A stretch of 56,263 nucleotides of DNA from positions 5,675 to 61,937 of the forward strand of contig LUGL01000076.1 in assembly GCA_002796835.1 (NCBI GenBank), read 5' to 3'. Within the stretch, counting starts at the first letter, position 1, and every line of letters starts with the position of its first letter. The position numbers and the translations under genes were made by a program. This document shows, in pieces, positions 27,713 to 36,418 of the stretch. This stretch comes from Elainella saxicola E1. Its GTDB lineage: Bacteria > Cyanobacteriota > Cyanobacteriia > Elainellales > Elainellaceae. The notes below the pieces were generated by a model. That model worked only from the letters and a program-made list of their open reading frames with translations, was not told the origin of the DNA and made no database searches.

Positions 27713-28046
27713 AACAGTCCTCCTAGATCTAAGTTTCTGAACTAGGTGTGATTTTTTGAATTATGAGATTTCTAAGGATGATAACGATCACAAAGTGAAA
27801 CAGGCAAAAGTGGAGGCAAAAACGATGCGCGGTATAAACTCGAAAAGCTAACTTTTAGCCGCTTTCCTAGCCTCTAAATTTGCTCAGCGGTCAATTACCA
27901 AACTTAAAAAAGCTGAATGAAACGCTACATCTCAATTGTAGAAGCTGCTGTTGAGGAACAGCAGACAAACTCACAAAACTTCAGGAATAGCAAAGTTAAT
28001 TTTTGGGTTGAAAAAATGGATGTTGAGCTAAAACTGCATGTGGAGA
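27713..28046. other. Intergenic region without a convincing gene
   Basis: A 334-bp AT-rich stretch between uspA and a small gene on the same strand. A 57-codon plus-strand frame beginning at 27917 has no ribosome site or family features and runs antisense into the next gene. Nothing else is visible. Confidence 0.45.
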
Positions 28047-28283
28047 CTACCAAACCCACTCCAACTCCCCATCTCTTAACTTTTGGGTGACCATCTCGCT
28101 AATTAAATTTAATTCCTGAGGAGTGACCTTGCCATCAGCCCAGGCGATCGCCTTAATTTGACAAAGCTCATCTTCGGTGAGTTTATAGTCAGCAATGGCT
28201 CGTTCGATCACCCGTTTCAGCTTTTCCAAATCTAATAATTCTTCAGCGGTCGGTTCTGCAACATTGGGGCGTGTGACTTCCAT
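28047..28283 (-). CDS. Small conserved hypothetical protein, TerB-like helix pair
   Basis: A 78-residue acidic helical protein. The core LKRVIERAIADYKLTEDELCQIKAIAWADGKVTPQELNLI resembles one repeat of TerB-like or EF-hand-like helical hairpins (D-x-K-V-T-x-x-E). The end is aromatic (LEWVW). It is a stand-alone gene with an AGGAG-like site before the ATG. No function can be assigned. Confidence 0.55.
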   Translation of the reverse strand: MEVTRPNVAEPTAEELLDLEKLKRVIERAIADYKLTEDELCQIKAIAWADGKVTPQELNLISEMVTQKLRDGELEWVW

Positions 28284-28700
28284 TTTTGAACATCTCCTGA
28301 ATTAATGATGAGAGCACAAAAATCAAACTATCATTGCGTCTATCATGCTCTGAATCTTGTTGATTTCATCTTAAAAAACACTAAAAAATGAACATCGGTG
28401 ATGGCAGTAGACAACTCTGAATTTTAAGTTCAGTGAACTTTATGGGAGTGATTCGCAAGAGGCTGGCTGCAAAAACATGGCTTTGATTTTTATAACTTTA
28501 ATTTTCATCAAGTCTTGACTGGCTGCTTTTAGCTTGAGACGATCGGTTCTTTTCGAGATGCATTCTGGCTAGACCTGAAAGGCGACAACCGAAAGCCATG
28601 AATCGATCCCCATAAGTTCTCATCTTTCGTTACACTGAGCTTCATGGCGATGGGATATTTCTGCTGATGCCGTTTGCAACTGCTACAAGATTAGGAAACT
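28284..28700. promoter_or_regulatory. Upstream region of efflux adaptor with a 15-bp palindrome
   Basis: A 417-bp region without a gene. At 28426-28440 is the perfect palindrome AAGTTCAGTGAACTT (7-bp arms, 1-nt centre), a shape typical of dimeric repressor operators. It lies about 260 bp before the efflux adaptor start and 143 bp upstream of the divergent small gene. Which gene it controls, if any, is unknown. Confidence 0.4.
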
Positions 28701-29993
28701 GTGGTCAAGATGAATTCAGCGATCGCGCGCAAGCTCCTTGGTTCGGTTTTGGTTGTCTCTTTATTAGCTTCCTGTAGTCGAGGGGATCAAGCGGGTGGAC
28801 CTCCAGGAATGGAAGGGGGTGGTCCAGCATTACCGGTGAAAGTGTTGAATTTGCAGTCCAATTCAGTAGAAGAAAGATCGGAATTTGTTGGAACGCTGGA
28901 GGCGGCTGAGAAAGTGGCTCTGCAATCCCAAATTCAAGGTCGAGTCGAACGGGTGTTTGTGGCAAATGGGGATCAGGTGAATGCCGGAACCCCAATCGTT
29001 TCTCTGAGCGTGGATCAAACTCAAGCCAATGTCTCGACCGCTCAAGCAGGGGTGAGTTCAGCTCAAGCGCGTGTGAGTTCAGCTCAGGGCGCGTTAGGCA
29101 CTGCCCAGGCCCAGTTGCAGGCTGCAGAAGCCACTCGTACTAAAGCTGCCGCAGAATTGCAGTTGCAGCAAACCCAATATGAGCGAACCCAATCCCTGGT
29201 GGGTCAAGGAGCACAATCGCAACAGCAGCTTGACATAGCACAACGCAATTTGGATACCGCAAGGGCTGATTTGACTGCTGCTGATAAACAGGTGAATGCA
29301 GCGCGTGCTTCGGTGACTCAAGCCCAAGCCTCGATTGCTGAGGCCCAGGCTGCGGTGAAAGAAGCTCAATCTAGAGTGACGGCAGCCAATGTCGATCTCG
29401 GTTTTAAACAGGTCACTTCTCCAATTAATGGGGTTGTGGGTGACTTTACTATCAAAGCCGGAGATTATTTGACGCCTCAAACCAACATCACTACGATCAC
29501 CAGCAACAAGCAACTCGATATGCGGATTGCGGTACCGTCCAACTACAGCGATCGATTGCGCACCGGCTTACCCGTTCAACTCTTGGACCCCAATACGAAA
29601 AAGGCGATCGGCTCAGGCAGTATTTACTTTATCTCCCCTCAAATTGATGCAGGGGCTCAGTCGATTTTGACCAAAGCGCGTTTCCCAAACAGTGGCAATC
29701 TGCGAGATGGTCAATATGTGCAGGCCGTCATCACCTGGAACCGATCTCCTGGAATTTTGGTGCCAACCACAGCGATTTCTCGGATTGGGGGACAGGCGTT
29801 TGTGTTTGTGGTGGAAGAAAAGAAGGCTGACTCGGGTGAGACCCAACAAGTCGTGAGCCAGCGTCCGATTAAGTTGGGTAGCCTCCAAAACAATAACTAC
29901 ATCGTCTTGGAAGGATTGAAGGCGGGTGATAGGATTGCCACAACGAATGTCTTAAAGCTGAGAGATGGTGCCCCTGTTCAGCCTGAAACCTAA
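28701..29993 (+). CDS. RND/ABC efflux periplasmic adaptor (membrane fusion) lipoprotein
   Basis: A 430-residue HlyD/AcrA-type adaptor. The signal sequence ends with a lipobox LLASC, so it is probably lipid-anchored. A lipoyl-like half (residues 60-100, IQGRVERVFVANGDQVNAGTPIV) is followed by an unusually Ala/Gln-rich coiled-coil hairpin of about 130 residues. The second lipoyl half (VTSPINGVVGDFTIKAGDYL) and beta-barrel/MP domains come next. It bridges an inner-membrane pump to an outer-membrane channel, but no pump gene is adjacent. AGGA at 28693-28696 is close to GTG 28701 and far from ATG 28710, so the exact start is uncertain. Confidence 0.88.
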   Translation: MVKMNSAIARKLLGSVLVVSLLASCSRGDQAGGPPGMEGGGPALPVKVLNLQSNSVEERSEFVGTLEAAEKVALQSQIQGRVERVFVANGDQVNAGTPIVSLSVDQTQANVSTAQAGVSSAQARVSSAQGALGTAQAQLQAAEATRTKAAAELQLQQTQYERTQSLVGQGAQSQQQLDIAQRNLDTARADLTAADKQVNAARASVTQAQASIAEAQAAVKEAQSRVTAANVDLGFKQVTSPINGVVGDFTIKAGDYLTPQTNITTITSNKQLDMRIAVPSNYSDRLRTGLPVQLLDPNTKKAIGSGSIYFISPQIDAGAQSILTKARFPNSGNLRDGQYVQAVITWNRSPGILVPTTAISRIGGQAFVFVVEEKKADSGETQQVVSQRPIKLGSLQNNNYIVLEGLKAGDRIATTNVLKLRDGAPVQPET

Positions 29994-30057
29994 ACTTGCA
30001 ACTGAGGAGCCAATCCCAACGCTGATTCAAGGAATTTGCTTGACGAGGAGAGAAAAG

Positions 30058-30282
30058 ATGAACATTCGACAAATTGTTGGATCGGCGATCGTCTCTGCTG
30101 GAGTTGGGGCAGTTTTAGGCTTATGTATTGCTCAGATTGCGGCCCCCAGATTTTTCAGCAAAGAATACCAGGAGTTGCCGTCGAAGTACCCGCTCATTGG
30201 TGCGATATCTGCTGGAATGATCGGGGGCTGTCAATGTGCGATTTGGCAGCTCAAAAAACAGCGCGATCAAGAAGAAGCCTAA
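30058..30282 (+). CDS. Small two-helix membrane protein
   Basis: A 74-residue protein with two hydrophobic segments, IVGSAIVSAGVGAVLGLCIAQI and YPLIGAISAGMIGGCQCAIW, separated by a short charged loop, and a basic/acidic tail (KKQRDQEEA). GAGGAG at 30045-30050 lies 7 nt before the ATG. It begins 64 bp after the efflux adaptor stop and may be cotranscribed with it. No family is recognised. Confidence 0.6.
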   Translation: MNIRQIVGSAIVSAGVGAVLGLCIAQIAAPRFFSKEYQELPSKYPLIGAISAGMIGGCQCAIWQLKKQRDQEEA

Positions 30283-30336
30283 TGATCGCAAAGAGCCGCA
30301 GGGCAAGAATTGACTGGCATTGAAGACAAAGCATCA

Positions 30337-30357
30337 GGGGCATACAGGTGATGCCCC
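30337..30357. terminator. Hairpin between convergent genes
   Basis: GGGGCAT at 30337-30343 and ATGCCCC at 30351-30357 form a perfect 7-bp stem with a 7-nt loop. It lies between the small membrane protein and the flavodiiron gene, which converge, so it may act as a terminator in either direction. Confidence 0.5.
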
Positions 30358-30380
30358 CCCTAGAGGATTGGAATTGCTTT

Positions 30381-32108
30381 TTAGTAGTGGTTGCCCACTT
30401 TGCGATGGTGAACGGCAGTGAGGGCATCAGATTTAGAAATTCGGCCTGTGTCTACACTGCTGTAAACCACCCAGTGATCGCTACACTCCATGCGGCTCAC
30501 CACTTCGCATTCCAGATAGGCCAGCGCATCTCCCAGAATCGGCGATCCATTGGCGGCTGAATAGGTTTTCACCCCTTCAAACCGATCGGCCCCCGGTCCA
30601 AATCGCTTGAGGAAATGCTTCATCAAATGCTGATAGTTGCCTTCTTCCAGCACATTGAGAATAAATCGATCGCCCACATGTAAGAATGATTCGATCGCCC
30701 GATCTTTAGCAACTGCGATCGTAATGCCGAGTGGCTCCACGCTAGCCTGGGAGACCCAGGAGGCCAACATAGCGCTAGACGCTTCCCCTTTCTTAGCTGT
30801 GAGAATATACAGGCCGCCGCTCAAGCGCCCTAAGGCTTTATCTAGCTCATTGTCGAGCGATTTCATTTGTTTGATGCTGCGATCGCGCGTTAGCCATTGC
30901 CCCAAGTCCGTGCCTGCTTCATCGCAGAGTTGATAGAGGGCAGCATTGGGGGTTTCTTTGATCAAAATGGGAGGAAAGACTTCCTTCATGCCCACTTCCT
31001 GAAACTGGTTGCGGAGGGGATAAACGGACTCATCGTCGCCACCTCCTGCTTCAAACAGACCGATCGACTGCTTGGAATTGACAGCCGCCAGGATGGTGCT
31101 TAAGGCTGCGCGAGTGTTGGCTGCGAATTCGCCTGACTGAGGCGGCATCCCAATCACAATCCCAGAAGCCAAATCCACCATTTCCCGAACTTCTTGCGGA
31201 TCGGTTGCCTTCAAATCGATTAGCTCAACTGCAACGCCCGTTTTGTTGATGCCGTACGCGATCGCCTGAGCGACCTCATTACTGTAGCCATAGTCTGTGG
31301 CATAGAACAGTGCCACCGTCGTTTCCGCTTTGGCCTGAGCCTGACTCCAGGTGCGATAGCGCCCCACCAGTTCAGAAATGTTGTGCCGCAGCAAAGGACC
31401 ATGACCGTTGGCGATCGTGCGAATTTCCGGCAGATCTCCCATCCGCTTCAGGGCCGCTAAGACCGATCGAGCATTAGGTCCCATCAGGCAGTCATAGTAA
31501 ATTTGATAGTCTTCGTCCAGCAGGGACAGATCCTCGTCGTAGGTGGTGTCGTCGCAATAATGCATGCCGAACACATCACAGGTGTAGAGTGTCTGCGTTT
31601 TGTGGTCATAGGTCAGGATCGTATCAGGCCAATGCAGGTTGGGCGCAGAGACAAATTCCAGTTCGTGACCCAGACCCAGGTCCAACCGATCGCCACTTTT
31701 CACCAATTTGCGCTGAAACGGCTGATGCACCAAATCATCGAGAAACTGGATGGCCACCTTTGAACCCACTACAGTGACCTGGGGGGCGATCGCCAGCACA
31801 TCCCGCACTAAACCGCTGTGGTCAGGTTCAGTGTGGCTAATAATCAAATAATCGAGTTTGGCAGGATCAATGAGTTGGGTTAGTTTTTCAAGGTAAAGGT
31901 GGCGGAATTTCTCATGCGATGTGTCTACCAGGGCTGTTTTTTCGCCTTGAATTAAGAAAGAGTTATAGGTTGTGCCGTTCTGTAGCTCAAATTCAATGTC
32001 GAATCGATCGCGATCCCAGTCCAGCGATCGGATTGTGGTCGTATGCTCTGCAATTTCAAGGGTTTGTAGCGTCAGCTTGCTCTGTACCTGCTCTGCCAGT
32101 GCTACCAT
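30381..32108 (-). CDS. flv3: Flavodiiron protein, Flv3-like
   Basis: A 575-residue cyanobacterial flavodiiron protein that reduces O2 to water with photosynthetic electrons. The metallo-beta-lactamase domain (about 30-265) has the full diiron ligand set HTEPDH, NLHWPDT, CDVFGMHYC and NGHGPLLRH. A flavodoxin domain starts near VALFYATDYGYSNEVAQAI, and a flavin reductase-like domain covers about 430-575. Canonical ligands point to Flv3 or Flv4 rather than Flv1/Flv2; the absence of the flv4-sll0218-flv2 neighbours favours Flv3. The ATG at 32106-32108 has AGGAGGG 6 nt upstream. It is divergent from rpaA across 511 bp. Confidence 0.85.
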   Translation of the reverse strand: MVALAEQVQSKLTLQTLEIAEHTTTIRSLDWDRDRFDIEFELQNGTTYNSFLIQGEKTALVDTSHEKFRHLYLEKLTQLIDPAKLDYLIISHTEPDHSGLVRDVLAIAPQVTVVGSKVAIQFLDDLVHQPFQRKLVKSGDRLDLGLGHELEFVSAPNLHWPDTILTYDHKTQTLYTCDVFGMHYCDDTTYDEDLSLLDEDYQIYYDCLMGPNARSVLAALKRMGDLPEIRTIANGHGPLLRHNISELVGRYRTWSQAQAKAETTVALFYATDYGYSNEVAQAIAYGINKTGVAVELIDLKATDPQEVREMVDLASGIVIGMPPQSGEFAANTRAALSTILAAVNSKQSIGLFEAGGGDDESVYPLRNQFQEVGMKEVFPPILIKETPNAALYQLCDEAGTDLGQWLTRDRSIKQMKSLDNELDKALGRLSGGLYILTAKKGEASSAMLASWVSQASVEPLGITIAVAKDRAIESFLHVGDRFILNVLEEGNYQHLMKHFLKRFGPGADRFEGVKTYSAANGSPILGDALAYLECEVVSRMECSDHWVVYSSVDTGRISKSDALTAVHHRKVGNHY

Positions 32109-32619
32109 CACAGCCCTCCTATCGCTTTGATTTATAAAATTTGTTTGATTGCTTCCATTATCGGCTGCTTCTCCCTATTTTTGTAAAGTTCTAATAAGAA
32201 AAGTAATTGATTAGTGCAGCTTATGAATAGAAGGGATCTTGTGCGATGCTCCGAATTGATCGAAAAAAATCGGCGTAAATTGCCTCAAATTTCAGCGAAG
32301 TGGCAATCATCATGTTTGAATCAAAATTGGCCGATCGCAGTTTGCTAAGCCCAATTCGATCGAAATAACTATCAAGAATCTTGTAGCGTTTCTCAGAAAT
32401 TTTGTCTGCTTAATTTTGCGTCTCAGCTGTCTATCGGCTCGTTTGTAAAAATTTTGCGGAAATCAATCTTTTTAAGAAAAATTTAGAATTTCAACAACAT
32501 TCGATACATTCGCTACGCTTAGAAAGAATTTAGAATCCTTGCTTATAATCTTTACAGGAATCTTTTAAAACTTAAAGATTCTGGACTTATCGTAGCGATC
32601 TTTAATCTACTTAATAGTG
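32109..32619. promoter_or_regulatory. Divergent regulatory region flv3 / rpaA
   Basis: A 511-bp AT-rich region with no credible ORF, holding both divergent promoters. TTTACAGG-like and TTTGTAAA-like motifs recur (near 32183, 32452 and 32554), but I cannot show the paired HLR1 arrangement bound by RpaB. The rpaA leader is probably long. Confidence 0.4.
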
Positions 32620-33363
32620 ATGCCCCGTATCCTTGTTATTGACGACGACCCCGCTATCTCGGAGTTAGTTGCTGTAAATCTAGAAATGGCTGGATATGAT
32701 GTCAGCCAAGCACCGGATGGCATCAAAGGTCAGGCTTTGGCCCTACAGCTCTTGCCAGATTTGATCATGCTGGACTTGATGCTGCCTAAAGTCGATGGCT
32801 TTACGGTTTGTCAGCGCCTGCGGCGAGATGAGCGGACATCGGATATCCCAGTGCTGATGTTGACGGCCCTTGGTCAAACCCAAGACAAAGTTGAGGGCTT
32901 CAACGCTGGTGCAGATGACTATCTCACGAAGCCGTTTGAAATCGAGGAAATGCTGGCAAGGGTGCGAGCTCTGCTGCGTCGAACCGATCGCATTCCCCAA
33001 GCGGCCAAACATGCCGAAATTCTCAATTATGGTCCCCTAACGCTCGTCCCAGAACGGTTAGAGGCAATTTGGTTCGACCAAACTGTCAAGCTGACTCATC
33101 TGGAGTTTGAATTGCTGCATTGCCTATTGCAGCGGCATGGGCAAACGGTTTCCCCCAGCGAAATTTTGAAAGAGGTGTGGGGATACGATCCAAATGACGA
33201 TATTGAAACGATCCGTGTACATGTCCGCCATTTGAGAACGAAGCTCGAACCCGATCCCCGGCATCCTCGTTACATTAAAACGGTTTATGGCGCAGGCTAC
33301 TGTTTAGAACTGCCTGCCACCAAAAGCAGTGGAGGGGAAGAGCAGCCTCAAACCGTGGCCTAA
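32620..33363 (+). CDS. rpaA: Response regulator RpaA (circadian clock output)
   Basis: A 247-residue OmpR-family regulator. The receiver domain has [17 protein letters not shown], the phospho-acceptor in [15 protein letters not shown] and the Lys in YLTKPFE. The winged-helix domain has [39 protein letters not shown] and [13 protein letters not shown]. The linker [22 protein letters not shown] is the near-invariant RpaA sequence and separates it from RpaB. It is phosphorylated by SasA under KaiC control and drives dusk genes. The ATG at 32620 is preferred to an overlapping GTG at 32617. Confidence 0.93.
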   Translation: MPRILVIDDDPAISELVAVNLEMAGYDVSQAPDGIKGQALALQLLPDLIMLDLMLPKVDGFTVCQRLRRDERTSDIPVLMLTALGQTQDKVEGFNAGADDYLTKPFEIEEMLARVRALLRRTDRIPQAAKHAEILNYGPLTLVPERLEAIWFDQTVKLTHLEFELLHCLLQRHGQTVSPSEILKEVWGYDPNDDIETIRVHVRHLRTKLEPDPRHPRYIKTVYGAGYCLELPATKSSGGEEQPQTVA

Positions 33364-33441
33364 TTTTGACTGCTTAATTTCGAAGGGCGTTCATCGGCTG
33401 ATGGGTGCATTCTCAGGTTCGTTCAGCGCTGTCAACGCAAG

Positions 33442-34503
33442 CTAGGGGAGACGATCGCCCGTTTGGGGATCAAACCAGTGCAGCGACTCAGCCGGTAAAA
33501 CCAAGCTGATGTTTTTCTCTCCCCAAGATTGATCGGGAGAGAGGAGCGCTCGTAGCCCGATCGAAGTACCTTCAACCTGAACGCTGAGTAAATCACTCAT
33601 GCCTAAATTTTCCACCAGCATGACTTGTCCCTGAAGGGTCGAAGTTTCTCCGGGGCGCGCTAACCGCACATGCTCAGGCCGAATTCCTAAAATCACTTCA
33701 GGCAAGCGAATGCGATCGGGCAGGGGGATTGGATAACGCCCTAACATGGCGCAATTCTGGTCACACTTAAGCGGCAGCAAATTCATCTGGGGACTGCCGA
33801 TAAATCCTGCAACAAAGCGATTGGCGGGTCGAGTGTAGATGCGTTTGGGAGAATCTAACTGTTGTAAATAGCCATCGTTGAGGACGGCCACCCTGGTCGA
33901 GAGGGTCATGGCTTCCGTCTGGTCATGGGTGACATAAACGATCGGAGCATTTTGATCGCTAAAAATTTGCTTCAGTTCAGCTCGAACCTGCTCTCGCAGC
34001 AAGGCATCCAGGTTACTCAGCGGCTCATCGAGCAAAAACACATCCGGACGCCGCACTAAAGCCCGCGCTAGGGCAACCCGCTGCCGTTGTCCACCGGAAA
34101 GCTGTCCCGGTTTGCGTTTCAGTAACCCATCTAAGCCTAGAAAGCGGTTCACTTCCTCAATGCGCTGGCGGATTTCGCTGGCTGGCATTCGCCGCAGTTT
34201 CAAGCCTGATGCGATGTTGTCATACACCGTCATGTGAGGATAAAGGGCATAACTTTGAAACACCATGGCAATATTGCGGTCGCCCGGTGCCTGTTCGGTG
34301 ACATTGCGATCGCCAATCCAAATCTCGCCGCGTGTGGGTTGTTCCAGACCTGCAATCAGTCTTAAAGTCGTAGACTTACCGCAACCTGATGGTCCTAATA
34401 GGGTGAGAAATTCACCATCCTGCACGTCTAGACTGAGGTCTTTCAACGGCACGACCTGCGGATTATAGGTTTTGTTGAGGGCACGAAGTTTGAGTTGAGC
34501 CAC
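33442..34503 (-). CDS. Sugar ABC transporter ATPase (MalK/UgpC type)
   Basis: A 353-residue ATPase. Walker A GPSGCGKST, Q-loop FQSYALYPHMTV, signature LSGGQRQRVALARAL, Walker B VFLLDEPLSNLD and the switch His in VTHDQTEAM are intact. A C-terminal regulatory TOBE/OB domain has ILGIRPEHV. It powers uptake of a sugar or compatible solute with the two permeases upstream. The start codon is GTG. It is separated from the second permease by 97 bp that hold a dispersed palindrome (34532-34576), unlike the tight spacing of the other genes. Confidence 0.92.
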   Translation of the reverse strand: MAQLKLRALNKTYNPQVVPLKDLSLDVQDGEFLTLLGPSGCGKSTTLRLIAGLEQPTRGEIWIGDRNVTEQAPGDRNIAMVFQSYALYPHMTVYDNIASGLKLRRMPASEIRQRIEEVNRFLGLDGLLKRKPGQLSGGQRQRVALARALVRRPDVFLLDEPLSNLDALLREQVRAELKQIFSDQNAPIVYVTHDQTEAMTLSTRVAVLNDGYLQQLDSPKRIYTRPANRFVAGFIGSPQMNLLPLKCDQNCAMLGRYPIPLPDRIRLPEVILGIRPEHVRLARPGETSTLQGQVMLVENLGMSDLLSVQVEGTSIGLRALLSPDQSWGEKNISLVLPAESLHWFDPQTGDRLP

Positions 34504-34531
34504 GGTTCAATCAGTGTTGAATTTTGTTTTG

Positions 34532-34576
34532 AGTGCGAGCGTCTCGCTCGCGGCGGGCAGGACGCCTGCACCACAG
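34532..34576. repeat. Dispersed palindromic element, copy 2
   Basis: The reverse-orientation counterpart of 19439-19479: AGTGCGAGCGTCTCGCTCG is followed by GGCGGGCAGGACGCC. It sits inside the ABC operon between the permease and ATPase genes, where it could form an RNA hairpin that adjusts relative expression. Confidence 0.6.
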
Positions 34577-34600
34577 GTATTTTGTTTTCTAGAAAGCGCC

Positions 34601-35464
34601 TTAGCCCTTAACTGCGCCTGCGGTAAGTCCCTGTACGATCCGCTGTTGAAAGATTAGCAACAGCAAGACGAGGGGGAGTGTACCAATTACCGTTGCGGCG
34701 GCAAGTGCACCATAGGGGATCTCGAAAACGGCGGTGCCGCTGAGTTGGGCCACTGCAACAGGAATGGTTTTCATCGATTCGCGGGTAATGAAAGTGAGGG
34801 CAAACAGAAATTCATTCCAGGCCGCAATGAAGGTTAGGATGCCAGTTGTGACCAAAGCGGGCAATGTGAGCGGCATCAGAATTTGCAGCAGCATTTGGAC
34901 AGTGCTGTAACCATCGACCTTCGCTGAATCTTCCAAATCGCGCGGCAATTGCTGGAAAAAGCTGCGCATCACCAGAATGGTCAGAGGCACGTTCATTGCC
35001 GTGTAGGGGACAATCAGGGCTAGATAGTGGTTGGCTAACCCAAAGGTCCGCACCAGTTCCAGGAGGCCCAGAAATAGCAGAATATAGGGAAACAGAGTGA
35101 CGATCAGCGTTGCGGCTAAAACGATTTGTTCACCGGGAAGTTTGAGACGGGCTAGCGCATAGGCAGCAGGTGTGCCGATCAGCAGACAGAGCAGCGTAGA
35201 AGTAATCGCTACAAAGCCACTGTTAAACATGTATCTCAGAAAAGGCTGCCGTCGAAAGATTTCGGTGTAATGTTCGATCGTCAATTGTTTGGGAAAGTAG
35301 ACATTGGGAATTGCTGCAATATCGGCGGTTGTTTTGAATGAGGTCAAGAGCTGCCAAAGGATCGGCGCGAGGCTAAAGATAAGAATTAACAGGATGACGA
35401 TCGCCAATCCAATCCTGCGGGTTGAAAGTGCATGAGTCGAAGCCTGGGAGGAGCTGTTTGTCAT
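34601..35464 (-). CDS. Sugar ABC transporter permease (MalG type)
   Basis: A 287-residue inner-membrane permease with six predicted helices. The conserved EAA loop reads DLEDSAKVDGYSTVQMLLQILMPLTLPAL. The first helix follows a Ser/Thr-rich N-terminus. The ATG at 35462-35464 overlaps the stop of the preceding permease as ATGA, with AGGAG 7 nt upstream, so the two subunits are translationally coupled. An upstream TTG is too close to that site. Confidence 0.9.
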   Translation of the reverse strand: MTNSSSQASTHALSTRRIGLAIVILLILIFSLAPILWQLLTSFKTTADIAAIPNVYFPKQLTIEHYTEIFRRQPFLRYMFNSGFVAITSTLLCLLIGTPAAYALARLKLPGEQIVLAATLIVTLFPYILLFLGLLELVRTFGLANHYLALIVPYTAMNVPLTILVMRSFFQQLPRDLEDSAKVDGYSTVQMLLQILMPLTLPALVTTGILTFIAAWNEFLFALTFITRESMKTIPVAVAQLSGTAVFEIPYGALAAATVIGTLPLVLLLLIFQQRIVQGLTAGAVKG

Positions 35465-36363
35465 CGCCAATCTCCTGCAGGACGAAGTTTAGATAACCAG
35501 AAGGCTGCGATCGCCACTGCTAAGCTCAGAATCAGGAATGTGACGACAACCAGGGCGGCACCGTAACCGAAATCGAGATAGCGCATGATCGTGGCGTAGA
35601 TGTAAATGGAAACGGTTTCAGTCGCCCCACCAGGTCCACCTCCTGTCATTACCTGAATCAGGTCGAAAATGCCAAAGGCCTGGGCGAATCGGAATAGGGT
35701 GGCAATCAAAATTTGCGGCATCAGCAACGGCAGCGTAATCCGGTAAAAGTTTTGCCAGGGGCTGGCTCCATCCAGGGTATGCGCTTCATACAGATCATTT
35801 GGAATGGCTTGCAAACCAGCCAGCAGCAGAATGGCGATAAATGGCGTTGTTTTCCAAACATCTGCTGCAATCACGGTCCAGAGTGCCCAATGTGGATCAC
35901 CCAGCCAGTTGATGCCCGTTTTGATCAGGCCAGCCCGCATCAGTAAGTCATTCCACACGCCAAACTGATCATTAAAGATCCAGGTCCAGGTGGTGGCAAT
36001 TAAGGCGGTGGGCAATGCCCAGGGTAACAGCGCGATCGTCCTGACCGCTCCGCGACCTCGAAAAGACTGGTTCAGCACTAGCGCGGTCCCTAAGCCCAGC
36101 AGCAGTTCCAACAGTACGGAAATTGCGGTGAATAGGGTTGTATTGCCAATGCTCTGCCAGAAGCGACCATCGATCGCCATACGGCCATAGTTATTCAATC
36201 CTGTAAAAACGGGCTGCAATTCAGTGCCCAAATTTTGGGTGAACAAGCTCAGCCAAAACGATCGCCCGATCGGATAAGCATAGACCAACAAGAGCAAAAT
36301 TACGGCGGGAGCCAATAGCCACCACCCTGTCTGTCGTTCTTGATCGCGTAAGGTTTTGCTCAT
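35461..36363 (-). CDS. Sugar ABC transporter permease (MalF type)
   Basis: A 300-residue permease with about six helices and the EAA loop DLYEAHTLDGASPWQNFYRITLPLL. A typical partner motif is FDLIQVMTGGGPGGATETVS. It forms the channel with the MalG-type subunit encoded next. It begins 55 bp after the binding-protein gene in the same leftward operon. The set resembles GgtBCD-type uptake of glucosylglycerol, sucrose or trehalose in cyanobacteria, but the substrate is not determined here. Confidence 0.9.
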   Translation of the reverse strand: MSKTLRDQERQTGWWLLAPAVILLLLVYAYPIGRSFWLSLFTQNLGTELQPVFTGLNNYGRMAIDGRFWQSIGNTTLFTAISVLLELLLGLGTALVLNQSFRGRGAVRTIALLPWALPTALIATTWTWIFNDQFGVWNDLLMRAGLIKTGINWLGDPHWALWTVIAADVWKTTPFIAILLLAGLQAIPNDLYEAHTLDGASPWQNFYRITLPLLMPQILIATLFRFAQAFGIFDLIQVMTGGGPGGATETVSIYIYATIMRYLDFGYGAALVVVTFLILSLAVAIAAFWLSKLRPAGDWR

Positions 36364-36418
36364 GGGCGAAGAGGAAGTGGGGTGGGGTGGGGACTGAGTA
36401 ATGAGGCTGGGCGCGGAG

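Noticed and set aside
27917-28090. 57-codon plus-strand frame MKRYISIVEAAVEE...
   Set aside because: No ribosome site, runs antisense into the small TerB-like gene, and its C-terminus is Thr/Pro low complexity.
32223-32348. 41-codon frame in the flv3/rpaA region
   Set aside because: No ribosome site and no conserved-looking sequence; more likely chance within a long leader.
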